This document shows positions 12,275 through 19,929 of a stretch of DNA of 45,097 bases, in pieces. The notes beneath the pieces were generated by a model, which saw only the letters and a program-made list of their open reading frames with translations, did not search any database and was not told the origin of the DNA. The stretch lies in NCBI GenBank assembly GCA_030746535.1, contig JASLML010000008.1:1-45097 (forward strand), given 5' to 3'. The DNA is from Fidelibacterota bacterium (lineage in GTDB: Bacteria; Fidelibacterota; Marinisomatia; Marinisomatales; TCS55). A program made the translations under genes and the position numbers. Each line of letters begins with the position of its first letter. Positions within the stretch are counted from its first letter, which is position 1.

Positions 12275-12865
12275 TTACTGTTTTTCTTGGTATATCTGAA
12301 ATCCGCTTAGCGGAGGGGTATACACGTGGAGATTGATCAGATCGCCTTTCGTTTCGTTGGACACCTTATGGATATCCTGTTCCTCAGCAGCACAGACCTC
12401 TCCCGGCTGATATTCGCGCTTGTATTGTTGTTCAGCAAGGTTCTGATGATCGGCGGTATAGATTGTTTCGGTGGATACGCCTTCTAATATCAGAAAAGCA
12501 CAGTCGCTGCCGACATGGTCATGAATCGGAGTTTCCTGATCCGGCTTCCAGCAGATAGCCACTAGTTCGTAATGCTCATTATTCTTTAGCACGTTCCTCT
12601 GGTATCCTTTTTCAACAAAACGAATATTGCGTTTCAAAGCTTCCATGTCCACATGCATGGAGGCAAGCTTTTGATCGAGCTCTTTCAGCCCCGGGCGCCT
12701 ATCTATGGAGTCCAGCCATTGTATGAGTTTTTTAGTGTTCTTGCAGCATTCGGTAAGGTCGGCAAGTGATTGTTCGTCCAGCATTATCTGGCTGACAGGC
12801 GCTGTGCTTCCATGTGCAAGCGGAGTTTCTGCGATCGATTGGGGCTGGCGGGGAGAGGGCATCAA
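12275..12865 (-). CDS. Cysteine dioxygenase (type I, cupin)
   Basis: The 196-residue iron cupin carries the full facial triad: H115 and H117 in PIHDHVGSDCAF and H166 in QDIHKVSN. R90 in YQRN matches the Arg that binds the substrate carboxylate in mammalian cysteine dioxygenase. C122 lies five residues after H117 and Y182 is in HVYTPP; they match Cys93 and Tyr157, which form the thioether cofactor. Many bacterial homologues lack that Cys, so this is a mammalian-like set. The predicted reaction is L-cysteine plus O2 to cysteine sulfinate in the cytoplasm. The start overlaps the upstream gene's stop by 4 bases; a second ATG follows directly. Confidence 0.9.
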   Translation of the reverse strand: MMPSPRQPQSIAETPLAHGSTAPVSQIMLDEQSLADLTECCKNTKKLIQWLDSIDRRPGLKELDQKLASMHVDMEALKRNIRFVEKGYQRNVLKNNEHYELVAICWKPDQETPIHDHVGSDCAFLILEGVSTETIYTADHQNLAEQQYKREYQPGEVCAAEEQDIHKVSNETKGDLINLHVYTPPLSGFQIYQEKQ

Positions 12866-13281
12866 ATCTGTTTAAAAGTGATGCATTCTTTCCACCACTT
12901 TTCATACGGTATTTTATTATGAACAAAACAGTCAAGCGTGCATTTGGCTTTGCCAACACATACTTCGGGCGGTTTACCCCTTACATCGTAATGCATTACA
13001 ACTATGAATTCATTGAATTTTTTCTTGGAGTACTGACCCATCGTGGTCAGGGCGGAATAGGCAAAGCTGAGATCATCATTGGAGCGGTTTCTGTCCGCTT
13101 TAATGTCCACGCGGTACACGCGCCCTGTCCTTGTTTTATAGATCGATACAGCCATCAGCTGGGGGGCGCTGTGGTTGCGTGTAAAATAATGCGGCGTCAT
13201 CGCTTTGAGCTGTTCATCGCTGAATTTAGGCCCTGCCATCGCCAGAGAAACAAAAGCCATCAGTAGCAGTGATTTGTACAT
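12862..13281 (-). CDS. Small secreted cysteine-containing protein of unknown function
   Basis: This is a 139-residue protein with a signal peptide (MYKSLLLMAFVSLAMAG). The mature part is basic. Its C-terminal third has four cysteines: three spaced C-x5-C-x3-C (VCVGKAKCTLDC) and one near the end (WWKECITF), which could form disulfides in the periplasm. I do not recognise a family. Its stop codon overlaps the cysteine dioxygenase start (ATGA), and its start lies 2 bases after the stop of the gene at 13284, so it belongs to the same operon. Confidence 0.68.
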   Translation of the reverse strand: MYKSLLLMAFVSLAMAGPKFSDEQLKAMTPHYFTRNHSAPQLMAVSIYKTRTGRVYRVDIKADRNRSNDDLSFAYSALTTMGQYSKKKFNEFIVVMHYDVRGKPPEVCVGKAKCTLDCFVHNKIPYEKWWKECITFKQI

Positions 13282-13283
13282 AA

Positions 13284-14255
13284 TTATTGTTTATTTCTTG
13301 TTTTGAATATGATCCACAGAAACAGTAAAAAAAGTGCTGTAAGGCCTAAAATTACAGCTTGAATCTGTCTCGGGGAATAAACAATTGAAGCTGCCCGAAT
13401 GTTGTAATCGTCGTTCAAAAATTGTTCCAGCCCGAATTTCCATTTCAATGTATCACCGGAAATGGCATCTGCGTTGTGTGTGGTAATAACGCCTGGAAGG
13501 AAAGCATACAGGCGTATGTTATCATCGGCCAGCCCGCTTGTTATACGCCATTCTTGTTCATATGGCGCCATTGCACCCTTCACGCTTTCTACATAATCCT
13601 GGGGCAGCTGATTAAGGAATGGTCCGAAAGCATTGCGCAAAAAATCCCGGCTAAGTTCATCAAACAATTCCTTTTCCTTGATGTGTATAAAGTAGCCTTG
13701 TATATGATTCTTTATCCGCTCAGCCAGATCGGGGTCGATCGCCTGCTGAACTGAAAGCTGCAGATCATCCATTCCGGCAGATACGATGAAGGTTAGCACT
13801 TCCGAAATCCATTGGGTGGAATCGGAGGAAACGCCCCGGATCTGTTTAGCAAATTGCGGGTATTTTCTGAAGGCTTCCCTGCCTCTGAAGCGGTATTCCA
13901 GCTTGTAATGTGTTGCAATCCATCCATCTGTTTTGGTGACATTGATGGAATGATTCAGATCAATTGCGGAATTGCTGCCTTGGGGGAATGCAATGCTGCC
14001 TGAAAATAGCCCGTGGGTATTCAGCGTCCATACTTTGTTGCCGTCATTTTCCTGCTGCTGAACAGAGCGGGTCCAGTCGTCACTCAGTGGGTGAGGGAAA
14101 TCATCATCAAATACATCTGTAGAGTCCCCCTTGGATTGGAAGCGCAGAGTGTAATGGCCATCGGGCAGCAGGCGAACGGAAATAACCGTTTCGACACAAT
14201 CCAAACTGAGGAACGACAGCAGCCCCAAATAGAATAACGGTTTAATGCGACGCAT
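13284..14255 (-). CDS. Membrane-anchored secreted protein of unknown function
   Basis: The frame is open further upstream, but the ATG at 14255 places a signal peptide at the start (MRRIKPLFYLGLLSFLSLDC); 14273 is an alternative. No good Shine-Dalgarno distinguishes them. The 323-residue product has a long exported region without recognisable motifs and one C-terminal membrane helix (AVILGLTALFLLFLWIIF) followed by a short basic tail (KTRNKQ). This fits a protein with its bulk in the periplasm, anchored in the inner membrane. SLDC lacks the small residue expected before a lipoprotein cysteine, so I do not call a lipobox. It overlaps the end of the PAP2 gene by 14 bases. Confidence 0.72.
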   Translation of the reverse strand: MRRIKPLFYLGLLSFLSLDCVETVISVRLLPDGHYTLRFQSKGDSTDVFDDDFPHPLSDDWTRSVQQQENDGNKVWTLNTHGLFSGSIAFPQGSNSAIDLNHSINVTKTDGWIATHYKLEYRFRGREAFRKYPQFAKQIRGVSSDSTQWISEVLTFIVSAGMDDLQLSVQQAIDPDLAERIKNHIQGYFIHIKEKELFDELSRDFLRNAFGPFLNQLPQDYVESVKGAMAPYEQEWRITSGLADDNIRLYAFLPGVITTHNADAISGDTLKWKFGLEQFLNDDYNIRAASIVYSPRQIQAVILGLTALFLLFLWIIFKTRNKQ

Positions 14256-15096
14256 TGCGCTGAATATAGCCATAAAGTTTGGGGAACAGAACTGCGCACA
14301 ATCCACCAGTGATAGCGCCAGCAAGGGCATCTATCGGGTAATGATAGAGATTGGCAAAGGTGGATAATAAAACACCTGCACAAAACAGGGAAATCGGGAT
14401 TGTCCACTTAGGAAACATTTTGCTTGCGAATACAGCAACCACCACTACCGCAGCGGAGTGAAGGCTTGGGAATGCACCACCGCCTTTATCCACATTGTTG
14501 TAGATGAAATTCATGATTGGAATGAAGAAAACACCATTATGAATCCATGCATCCCTAAGATGCATTGGCCCGGCAGAAGGAAAAAGAACAACGCTCCACT
14601 GGTGCACACACATACATAGCATCAGAGTAAAAAGATAGGTGTTTACCAGCTGCCGCTGCGATCGGTAGGTGAGCATTGCAAATAAACCCAGACTAATATA
14701 GTAAAGGAAATAAATCCCGTGAAAAAATTCTTGCCAGAATAGATTCAATCTACTGGCAATCGTTACATAAAGCTGCTGGCCAAATAATGCATTATCCCAT
14801 TCGATAATTATCGGATCTAAATCCTGCGGAATGACAGTAAACCTGAGCAGGCATACCTGCGGATAAAGCCAAATCAGTAGAAATATTGGATAAAACAAGT
14901 GCAGGAACTCGATCAATTTCCCCGGATATGTTCTGTGTGCGGCGGCGATCAGGTATATTCCCAGCATAATGGTCGCATTTGCACCAATATGGATTGCGGG
15001 ATCAGGCACCACCTTAAGGGTCAGCACAATATGCACAGTTAGGCTGAGCAGATAAACCAGCAGTATTTTATCAACAAGGTTGAGGCTGTGGCGCAT
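14242..15096 (-). CDS. PAP2-superfamily membrane phosphatase/phosphotransferase
   Basis: The 284-residue protein has about six membrane helices. It carries the PAP2 motifs GGGAFPSLHSA (PSxH) and YHYPIDALAG (His and Asp of the third motif). SAGPMHLRDAW before them resembles the Aur1/inositolphosphotransferase-type branch. Such enzymes act on lipid phosphates or transfer phospho-head groups. The substrate is unknown. An upstream open frame reaches 15282 but runs into the neighbouring gene and through a terminator, so I use the ATG at 15096, just before the first helix. The terminator at 15098-15128 ends right at this start codon, so expression needs readthrough or another promoter. Confidence 0.85.
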   Translation of the reverse strand: MRHSLNLVDKILLVYLLSLTVHIVLTLKVVPDPAIHIGANATIMLGIYLIAAAHRTYPGKLIEFLHLFYPIFLLIWLYPQVCLLRFTVIPQDLDPIIIEWDNALFGQQLYVTIASRLNLFWQEFFHGIYFLYYISLGLFAMLTYRSQRQLVNTYLFTLMLCMCVHQWSVVLFPSAGPMHLRDAWIHNGVFFIPIMNFIYNNVDKGGGAFPSLHSAAVVVVAVFASKMFPKWTIPISLFCAGVLLSTFANLYHYPIDALAGAITGGLCAVLFPKLYGYIQRNASH

Positions 15097-15097
15097 G

Positions 15098-15128
15098 GTA
15101 AAAAAAATAGGGGCGGTTCCCCGCCCCT
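15098..15128 (-). terminator. Rho-independent terminator after the TPR/SLH lipoprotein gene
   Basis: Read on the minus strand, AGGGGCGG pairs perfectly with CCGCCCCT (15109-15116 with 15121-15128) across a four-base loop. A T-rich run (the + strand A-run at 15101-15107) follows. It sits 24 bases past the lipoprotein stop and touches the next gene's start codon. Confidence 0.9.
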
Positions 15129-15152
15129 GCAAATAATTCAATGTACTGGCAA

Positions 15153-16277
15153 TCAGAAAGTGATTCTCAAGGATGTCTGAATGGTGCGTACGATCAGCAG
15201 CGCATCGGCTCCGCCAACATGCCCTGCCGGATTGAAATTGCCGGTCATTACATCGGCTTGCATAATACCGCGCTCGCTGCACAGCGCCATTGCATTGTAT
15301 GCCGGATGGCTGCTGGGCACATCACTGAATCTGGACGGATTTTCCCCGAAATACCGTGTTTCAAGACCTCCGTCGCGGGTGGCGACAACCAATAGCCTTT
15401 GCACCGCCATTGCGTAATTCGCCCGGTCCACAACGTCATTCGGATAAAATTTCCCATCCGGAAACGGATCCAAAATACCGTAACGCATCATATCTTTCAC
15501 CCATGCTTCGGCCCAATGGCCTTTGGCGTCATTGGGTGTTTGAATTGTTGATTGGGAGGCCATTTGAGAAGGCGTCTGAAATCCCGGGTTTTGCTTGGGC
15601 ATTCGTGCGATCAATTCGCCGATCTTTAATTCTTCTGCAAATAGAACTGCCATGTCAGCGCGGGTTATTTTTTCCTGCAGTGCTACTTTTTTCCCGGCAG
15701 GCGTTCCGGGCATAGCACGCACAATTTTCTGGGATCGCTGCCACTGGTAATCAGCTTTTCCTGCGTATTCGCCTTTCATTTCGACTACGCGGCGGAAATA
15801 GGATTCGGCATCTGCAAAATCAAAATGGTAAAGGTGTGCAACGCCAAACCAGTAAAGTGCGCCTTCATGGTTCTTATTCCGTTTTAATGCTTTTTCGAGA
15901 TAATCCTCTGCTTTATTGAACCATTTCTTCTCCGAATCGCGCATTGTTATCCAGACCCTCGCAGACAGGGCAAGCGCTTCGGGGTCTTTCTTGCCTCTGC
16001 TGGCACATTTGCCGGCATTGCTTTTGGCTTCGCTGTTGTTGCCCAAATGGGCGTGGGCAAGTCCCAATCCGCCGTAGCCAAGCGCAAATTTTCTGTCCAA
16101 ATCCACCGACCGCTCAAAGGATTTGATTGCCTGCATGAAATCGCCGTTATCGATGGCTCGCATACCGGCCTTGTAGTGATATTCGGGTGTGTCTACGTCG
16201 CTTTCTGGTTTCGTGCTGCAGGCCGTTATCATCAGTAGGGAAAGTATAGGTAATGTAAAGATTAAATGTTTTTTCAT
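15153..16277 (-). CDS. TPR and SLH-domain lipoprotein
   Basis: The start at 16277 is preceded by a clear AGAGAGG ribosome-binding site. It begins a lipoprotein signal (MKKHLIFTLPILSLLMITAC) with lipobox ITAC. The product is 374 residues. Residues ~30-200 hold three to four TPR-like helices (FMQAIKSFERSVDLDRKFALGYGGLGLAHAHLGN; KAEDYLEKALKRNKNHEGALYWFGVAHLYHFDFADAESYF). The C-terminal half carries S-layer-homology motifs (ITRADMAVLF, KGHWAEAWVKDMMRYGILDPFPDGKFYPNDVVDRANYAM, FSDVPSSHPAYNAM). SLH domains bind cell-wall polymers in many bacteria. I infer an envelope scaffold. A good terminator follows, and the gene diverges from the CsgG-like cluster, sharing its control region. Confidence 0.88.
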   Translation of the reverse strand: MKKHLIFTLPILSLLMITACSTKPESDVDTPEYHYKAGMRAIDNGDFMQAIKSFERSVDLDRKFALGYGGLGLAHAHLGNNSEAKSNAGKCASRGKKDPEALALSARVWITMRDSEKKWFNKAEDYLEKALKRNKNHEGALYWFGVAHLYHFDFADAESYFRRVVEMKGEYAGKADYQWQRSQKIVRAMPGTPAGKKVALQEKITRADMAVLFAEELKIGELIARMPKQNPGFQTPSQMASQSTIQTPNDAKGHWAEAWVKDMMRYGILDPFPDGKFYPNDVVDRANYAMAVQRLLVVATRDGGLETRYFGENPSRFSDVPSSHPAYNAMALCSERGIMQADVMTGNFNPAGHVGGADALLIVRTIQTSLRITF

Positions 16278-16357
16278 AATAAATACCTCTCTCAGGTTGA
16301 TGTGAAACAATAAGTTAGCTGAAATTATGATGAAATGAAACATAGTTGCACTCCCCG

Positions 16358-16373
16358 TATGACCTGCGTCACA
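16358..16373. promoter_or_regulatory. CRP/FNR-type operator candidate in the divergent control region
   Basis: On the minus strand the site reads TGTGA-N6-TCATA, matching nine of the ten half-site bases of the CRP consensus TGTGA-N6-TCACA. It lies within a longer imperfect inverted repeat, CCGTATGAC/GTCACACGG (16355-16376, 8 of 9 arm bases paired). It is 81 bases upstream of the leftward lipoprotein start and about 91 bases upstream of the rightward gene. No binding data exist. Confidence 0.5.
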
Positions 16374-16386
16374 CGGATCAATGAAT

Positions 16387-16401
16387 CAATGATTATCATT
16401 G
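16387..16401. promoter_or_regulatory. Perfect 7-1-7 dyad, Fur-like operator candidate
   Basis: CAATGAT-T-ATCATTG is a perfect 15-base palindrome. Its 13-base core matches the centre of the classical Fur box exactly. It overlaps the second of two tandem ATCAATGA copies (16377-16392). It lies 63 bases upstream of the rightward gene's ATG. Fur, Zur or another metal regulator could bind; this is inferred from the motif only. Confidence 0.5.
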
Positions 16402-16464
16402 CATCCTGAAAGAGATATAGATAATTTACTCTGCATTCGTGCATCATTACAGAAAGACACACAT

Positions 16465-17595
16465 ATGGTGAAAATAGGAAAACTAAAACTGGCTTTATTG
16501 CTGCTTGCCGCATGTGGCCAAATACTGCTTTCGCAGACGGCCAACGGAACAGGCTACGGCCAGACCAAAGATGCGGCCATCGATCAGGCCAAGCGGGATG
16601 CAGTGGAAGTCGGGCTGGGGGCCTTTATCTCTTCCGAGACAGAGGTAACGGCTACATCCTTTTCGGATAATATTTATTCCAAAGCGCAGGGTTTTGTAAA
16701 GACCTTCAATATCATTTCAGAAAGTCAGGGTCCGGATGGGCTGTGGGAGGTTACTATTGAAGCACAGGTCACTCAGATATTGGATCAGGTAATGCAGGAT
16801 GAAATGGCGCTGCAGACGCTGCTGACGAGCATGAATCGCCCAAGAATCATTTTCCTCGTTAACGAAGATAACCTGATTGATCAAACTGCTTCTGATTTCG
16901 CGGAAACACAGCTTTTGAAAATGTTTTATGATAAAGGGTTTGATGTTGTGGACCGCCAGCTGGTTGCTGCTATGAAAGGTGAACCGGATTATAATCAGGC
17001 ACTTTCCGGGAATGTGGCAGCGGCTGCAAAGATCGCAAGTCAGTTAGGCGCAGAAGTGCTCGTGCTTGGCTCGGCAAAGATTTCTTCCGGCGGGAAAGTG
17101 AAATTTGGCAAACGAGAATCAAATATGTTTTCCGGACAGGCCGATATAAACGGGAAGATCATACGTGTGGACACGGGAGAAATTCTGGCGGTCGTTCCGC
17201 AGGCACGCGGGAAAAAGGTACATATTTCAGAATCTACAGCAGGTACCAATGCCGTAAATGAGGCGGCAGCCGTGCTCGGCAGCGATATTATTCGCCAGCT
17301 GATCGAAAAATGGAGCACGCAACAGTCCAATTTTATCAAGGTTTTTCTTGTCCTGAAAAATGTGGATTTTGGCTCCTACATGGCATTTGAATCATTTTTG
17401 AAAGCACAGACTGTTCCGGGAATCAGGAATGCCTACGCAAAAAGTCTCGATGACGGTGTGGCGGAATTTGAGATTGAATTCGAAGGGAAAGCCGTAAACC
17501 TTGCGATGGGATTAAGCCAAACCTCTCCGGACGGCCTGAGTTTTAAAATTACCGGAATGACCGGTAACCGATTGACAGGGGAAATTGTTCAATAG
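16465..17595 (+). CDS. FlgT/CsgG-like secreted protein
   Basis: The start at 16465 puts a signal peptide first (MVKIGKLKLALLLLAACGQILLSQ); the open frame reaches 16399 but the extra residues are unlike a leader. The 376-residue product opens with an LPP20/FlgT-N-like module (GTGYGQTKDAAIDQAKRDAVEVGLG) around residues 25-110. A CsgG-like module follows (about 125-285: RIIFLVNEDN, FDVVDRQLVAAMK, AAKIASQLGAEVLVLGSA, RVDTGEILAVVPQ), then a C-terminal FlgT-like beta domain. FlgT acts around the flagellar base and CsgG forms an outer-membrane pore, but no flagellar or curli genes are nearby. It is the first gene of the rightward cluster, and the next gene begins 14 bases after its stop. Confidence 0.8.
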   Translation: MVKIGKLKLALLLLAACGQILLSQTANGTGYGQTKDAAIDQAKRDAVEVGLGAFISSETEVTATSFSDNIYSKAQGFVKTFNIISESQGPDGLWEVTIEAQVTQILDQVMQDEMALQTLLTSMNRPRIIFLVNEDNLIDQTASDFAETQLLKMFYDKGFDVVDRQLVAAMKGEPDYNQALSGNVAAAAKIASQLGAEVLVLGSAKISSGGKVKFGKRESNMFSGQADINGKIIRVDTGEILAVVPQARGKKVHISESTAGTNAVNEAAAVLGSDIIRQLIEKWSTQQSNFIKVFLVLKNVDFGSYMAFESFLKAQTVPGIRNAYAKSLDDGVAEFEIEFEGKAVNLAMGLSQTSPDGLSFKITGMTGNRLTGEIVQ

Positions 17596-17609
17596 AGCAG
17601 GAGTGTAGG

Positions 17610-18437
17610 ATGAACAAAATTTTTACAGCTTTAATCGTAACATCGATAGCGGCCGGGCAGGGATATGTCGGACAGCAATTTGGCAATGGATCCATCAATT
17701 ATTCCGATCGGAAAATTCAGGCAACAGGTATCGGTGCCATACCGGATATTGCACTGACTAATGCTGCACAGGCCCGCAGGGCAGCGCTGCGCATAGCAAA
17801 AGTGGATGCCATGCGGAACCTCGTGGAAATTGTTAACGGCATTACTGTAGACAGCGAAACAACGATGAGCGACGCAATGTTCGATGATGTAATTAAAACA
17901 CAGGTAAGGGGCGTTATTCGTGGAGCCGTTCAGATTGGTGATGTAAAATATTTGAGCGACACATCTATAGAGGTTACATACGAAGTTCCGATGAGCGGTA
18001 TATCGGAGATCATGACACCTCCGTCATCGCCTTCTCCAACTGGCGATGTTGTTCCGTCGGGCACACTTGGCAGCGGATTGGCTGCACCTACTACCAGTGC
18101 CGTTACCGGAATCATCATTGATGCCAGAGGCCTTGGTGTCCGCCCTGCCATGTCTCCGCGGCTGCTAGATCAAAATGGCGGTGTGGTGTACGGGCCAAAT
18201 AATTATAACCGGCAATACGCGATTACCAACGGCGTTGCAGGATATTCCAAGACTCCCGAAGCAGCTTCGCAGGATCAGCGCGTAATGGGCAATCCGCTGA
18301 TGGTAAAAGCTGTGGCTACAACAGGAACAAATAAGGCAGACGTGGTGCTGGGGAACTCGGATGTAATGAAAATTAAATCGGCAGATACAAGCCACGGAGT
18401 ACTGAGAGACTGCCGTGTCCTCATATTGCTGGATTGA
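17610..18437 (+). CDS. LPP20-like secreted protein
   Basis: This 275-residue protein starts after a good AGGAG site (14 bases past the previous stop) with a signal peptide (MNKIFTALIVTSIAAGQ). Residues ~30-130 have the LPP20-type pattern AARRAALRIAKVDAMRNLVEIVNGITVDSETTM, written here as QARRAALRIAKVDAMRNLVE, and a beta stretch SIEVTYEVPMSGISEI. A Pro/Ser-rich linker (PPSSPSPTGD) leads to a C-terminal part (ITGIIIDARGLGVRPAMSP, GVVYGPNN) resembling regions seen in other LPP20-containing envelope proteins. It probably works with the FlgT/CsgG-like protein upstream, which has the same kind of N-terminal module. Its exact role is unknown. Confidence 0.8.
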   Translation: MNKIFTALIVTSIAAGQGYVGQQFGNGSINYSDRKIQATGIGAIPDIALTNAAQARRAALRIAKVDAMRNLVEIVNGITVDSETTMSDAMFDDVIKTQVRGVIRGAVQIGDVKYLSDTSIEVTYEVPMSGISEIMTPPSSPSPTGDVVPSGTLGSGLAAPTTSAVTGIIIDARGLGVRPAMSPRLLDQNGGVVYGPNNYNRQYAITNGVAGYSKTPEAASQDQRVMGNPLMVKAVATTGTNKADVVLGNSDVMKIKSADTSHGVLRDCRVLILLD

Positions 18438-18465
18438 ACGCATTAAAAACAAAGGTCACTTGCAC

Positions 18466-19110
18466 ATGAAATATGTAATTAAGCTTTTTCTGGTCATCGT
18501 TAGCCTGGCTGCTGCAGCTTTGGCGCAGGAAGAAGCCATCAATGAGGCGATGGAAAAGGATGATTCAAAGGATCTCAAAATAGGTCAAACAGCTCCCAAA
18601 TGGGCCTTAAAGACCGATCCGGAGACGATCAATTTTGAATTCTTAAGGAAATGGACGGTGGGCAAGGATGAGCGCCTGCTTCGCCCCCAATCCCAACCAG
18701 ACCGCCATGCGGTTCTGATGAGTTTTTTTGCAACTTGGTGTGCCCCGTGCATGAAGGAATTACCCATCCTTGAAGAGGTCTATCAACAATATAAGGATGA
18801 ACAGATCAAGTTTTTCCTGATTGATATTACCGAGGCAACCAGAACAAATCCCGGATATGAGAATATGCCGAAAGCGGGACCCTTCCTTGCGGAAAAGGGC
18901 GTAACCATGGAAATTTTATATGATCTGCGCGGCAAGGTGATGGAAAATTACAATGCCCAGACCTTACCCAGGCTTTTTGTGGTGGATGGATATCAGACGA
19001 TCCGGATGACGCGCAGAGGATTCCATGCCGGAGAAGAAGAAATATTTAAAAGAGAATTATCCGAAATGATAGATATACTGCTGGATGAATTGCCTGAACC
19101 GCAGAAATGA
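18466..19110 (+). CDS. TlpA-like periplasmic thioredoxin-fold protein
   Basis: The start at 18466 gives a signal peptide (MKYVIKLFLVIVSLAAAALA); the frame opens earlier, at 18415, but overlaps the previous gene. The 214-residue product has a thioredoxin fold with active-site C92-A-P-C95 in SFFATWCAPCMKELPILEEV and the cis-Pro region NAQTLPRLFVVDGY. TlpA/ResA-type proteins reduce disulfides or service copper and haem centres outside the cytoplasm. In this cluster it may support the Cys-containing CsgG-like protein or the blue-copper giant downstream; that link is an inference from position. A perfect CRP-like site begins right after its stop. Confidence 0.88.
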   Translation: MKYVIKLFLVIVSLAAAALAQEEAINEAMEKDDSKDLKIGQTAPKWALKTDPETINFEFLRKWTVGKDERLLRPQSQPDRHAVLMSFFATWCAPCMKELPILEEVYQQYKDEQIKFFLIDITEATRTNPGYENMPKAGPFLAEKGVTMEILYDLRGKVMENYNAQTLPRLFVVDGYQTIRMTRRGFHAGEEEIFKRELSEMIDILLDELPEPQK

Positions 19111-19111
19111 T

Positions 19112-19127
19112 TGTGAAGGGCATCACA
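19112..19127. promoter_or_regulatory. Perfect CRP-consensus operator
   Basis: TGTGA-AGGGCA-TCACA matches all ten half-site bases of the CRP/FNR-family consensus TGTGA-N6-TCACA. It lies in the 77-base gap between the TlpA-like gene and the second CsgG-like gene. A possible -10 box, TAAACT (19149-19154), would give a start site near 19161, placing the dyad centre about 41.5 bases upstream, the class II activator position. The -10 assignment is weak; the dyad itself is plain in the sequence. Confidence 0.65.
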
Positions 19128-19187
19128 GAAATTTATGCTAAAACCATGTAAACTAATCTAGAATTGAAAGCAATAGAGGCCGATTTC

Positions 19188-19910
19188 ATGAAAATAACCA
19201 CACAAACATTAACCTCCATCTTGCCAGCTATACTGCTGGTTGGATGGGTCAATGCGCAGGATAAGCCAACAGCTGCTGTGCTTGATTTTGAGGCACGGGG
19301 AATTTCCGCACTGGAAGCCCAGACCCTCACAGACCGCTTCAGTGGCGAATTGGTAAACACCAGTGCCATTATCATGGTAGAGCGGAACCAAATGGATGAA
19401 ATTCTGGATGAGCAGGGATTCCAGCAAAGCGGCTGTACCAGCGCAGAATGTGCGGCTGAGATCGGCGCACTGTTGGGTGTGCAAAAAATGATTTCCGGAT
19501 CCTTCGGAAAGCTGGGTAATACCTATACCATTGAAGCAAAAATTTTCTCAGTAGAAACAGGACAGACAGAACGCGCAGTTAGCAAAACCTACAAAGGTGA
19601 AATTGACGGCCTTTTGGACCAGATCGCATTGGTGGCTTGGGAGCTAATGGGGCTCCAGCCACCGGCGGACCTTATGGCACGCGCCGGAGTAAAACCTCCT
19701 GAACCGGATAAAGTAGAAAAAGAAGGCGGCAGTAACTGGCTCTTATGGACACTTGTCGGCCTTGGTGTTGCAGGCGGCGGAGCTGCAGCGGCCATGGGCG
19801 GAGGCGGTGATGCAGGATCTGATGGTGGCGGCTCCAACGGCGGCGGTAACGGCGGCGGAGGCGGCGGAGGCGGCGGAAGTGAGCTTCCCGAACCACCGGG
19901 CACACCGTAA
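19188..19910 (+). CDS. CsgG-like protein with membrane helix and polyglycine tail
   Basis: The ATG at 19188 has an AGAGG site 9 bases upstream and starts a signal peptide (MKITTQTLTSILPAILLVGWVNAQ); a TTG at 19164 is less likely. The 240-residue product has a CsgG-like fold: PTAAVLDFEARGI, IIMVERNQMDEILDEQGFQQSG, then CTSAEC, GALLGVQKMISGSFGKLG and YTIEAKIFSVETGQ. The CTSAEC pair could form a disulfide or bind metal. A hydrophobic helix (WLLWTLVGLGVAGGGAAAAMG, about 185-205) and a tail of Gly with a few Asp, Ser and Asn follow, ending ELPEPPGTP. It resembles the gene at 4370 in its DRSQL-like motif. The next gene starts 19 bases after its stop. Confidence 0.82.
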   Translation: MKITTQTLTSILPAILLVGWVNAQDKPTAAVLDFEARGISALEAQTLTDRFSGELVNTSAIIMVERNQMDEILDEQGFQQSGCTSAECAAEIGALLGVQKMISGSFGKLGNTYTIEAKIFSVETGQTERAVSKTYKGEIDGLLDQIALVAWELMGLQPPADLMARAGVKPPEPDKVEKEGGSNWLLWTLVGLGVAGGGAAAAMGGGGDAGSDGGGSNGGGNGGGGGGGGGSELPEPPGTP

Positions 19911-19929
19911 CGGTAAGGATGGAGATATA

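Noticed and set aside
15097-15282. N-terminal extension of the PAP2 gene to 15282
   Set aside because: It would overlap the lipoprotein gene and run through the terminator, and it lacks a membrane segment until after 15096.
16465-19910. Curli or flagellar assembly operon
   Set aside because: CsgG-, FlgT- and LPP20-like folds are present, but no curlin repeats, CsgE/F, flagellar hook, ring or motor genes are nearby.
19753-19929. Open frame extending the giant protein 59 residues upstream
   Set aside because: It is the other-frame shadow of the Gly-rich 3' end of the CsgG-like gene. It gives an Ala/Glu repeat without leader features, while the ATG at 19930 has a ribosome-binding site and signal peptide.
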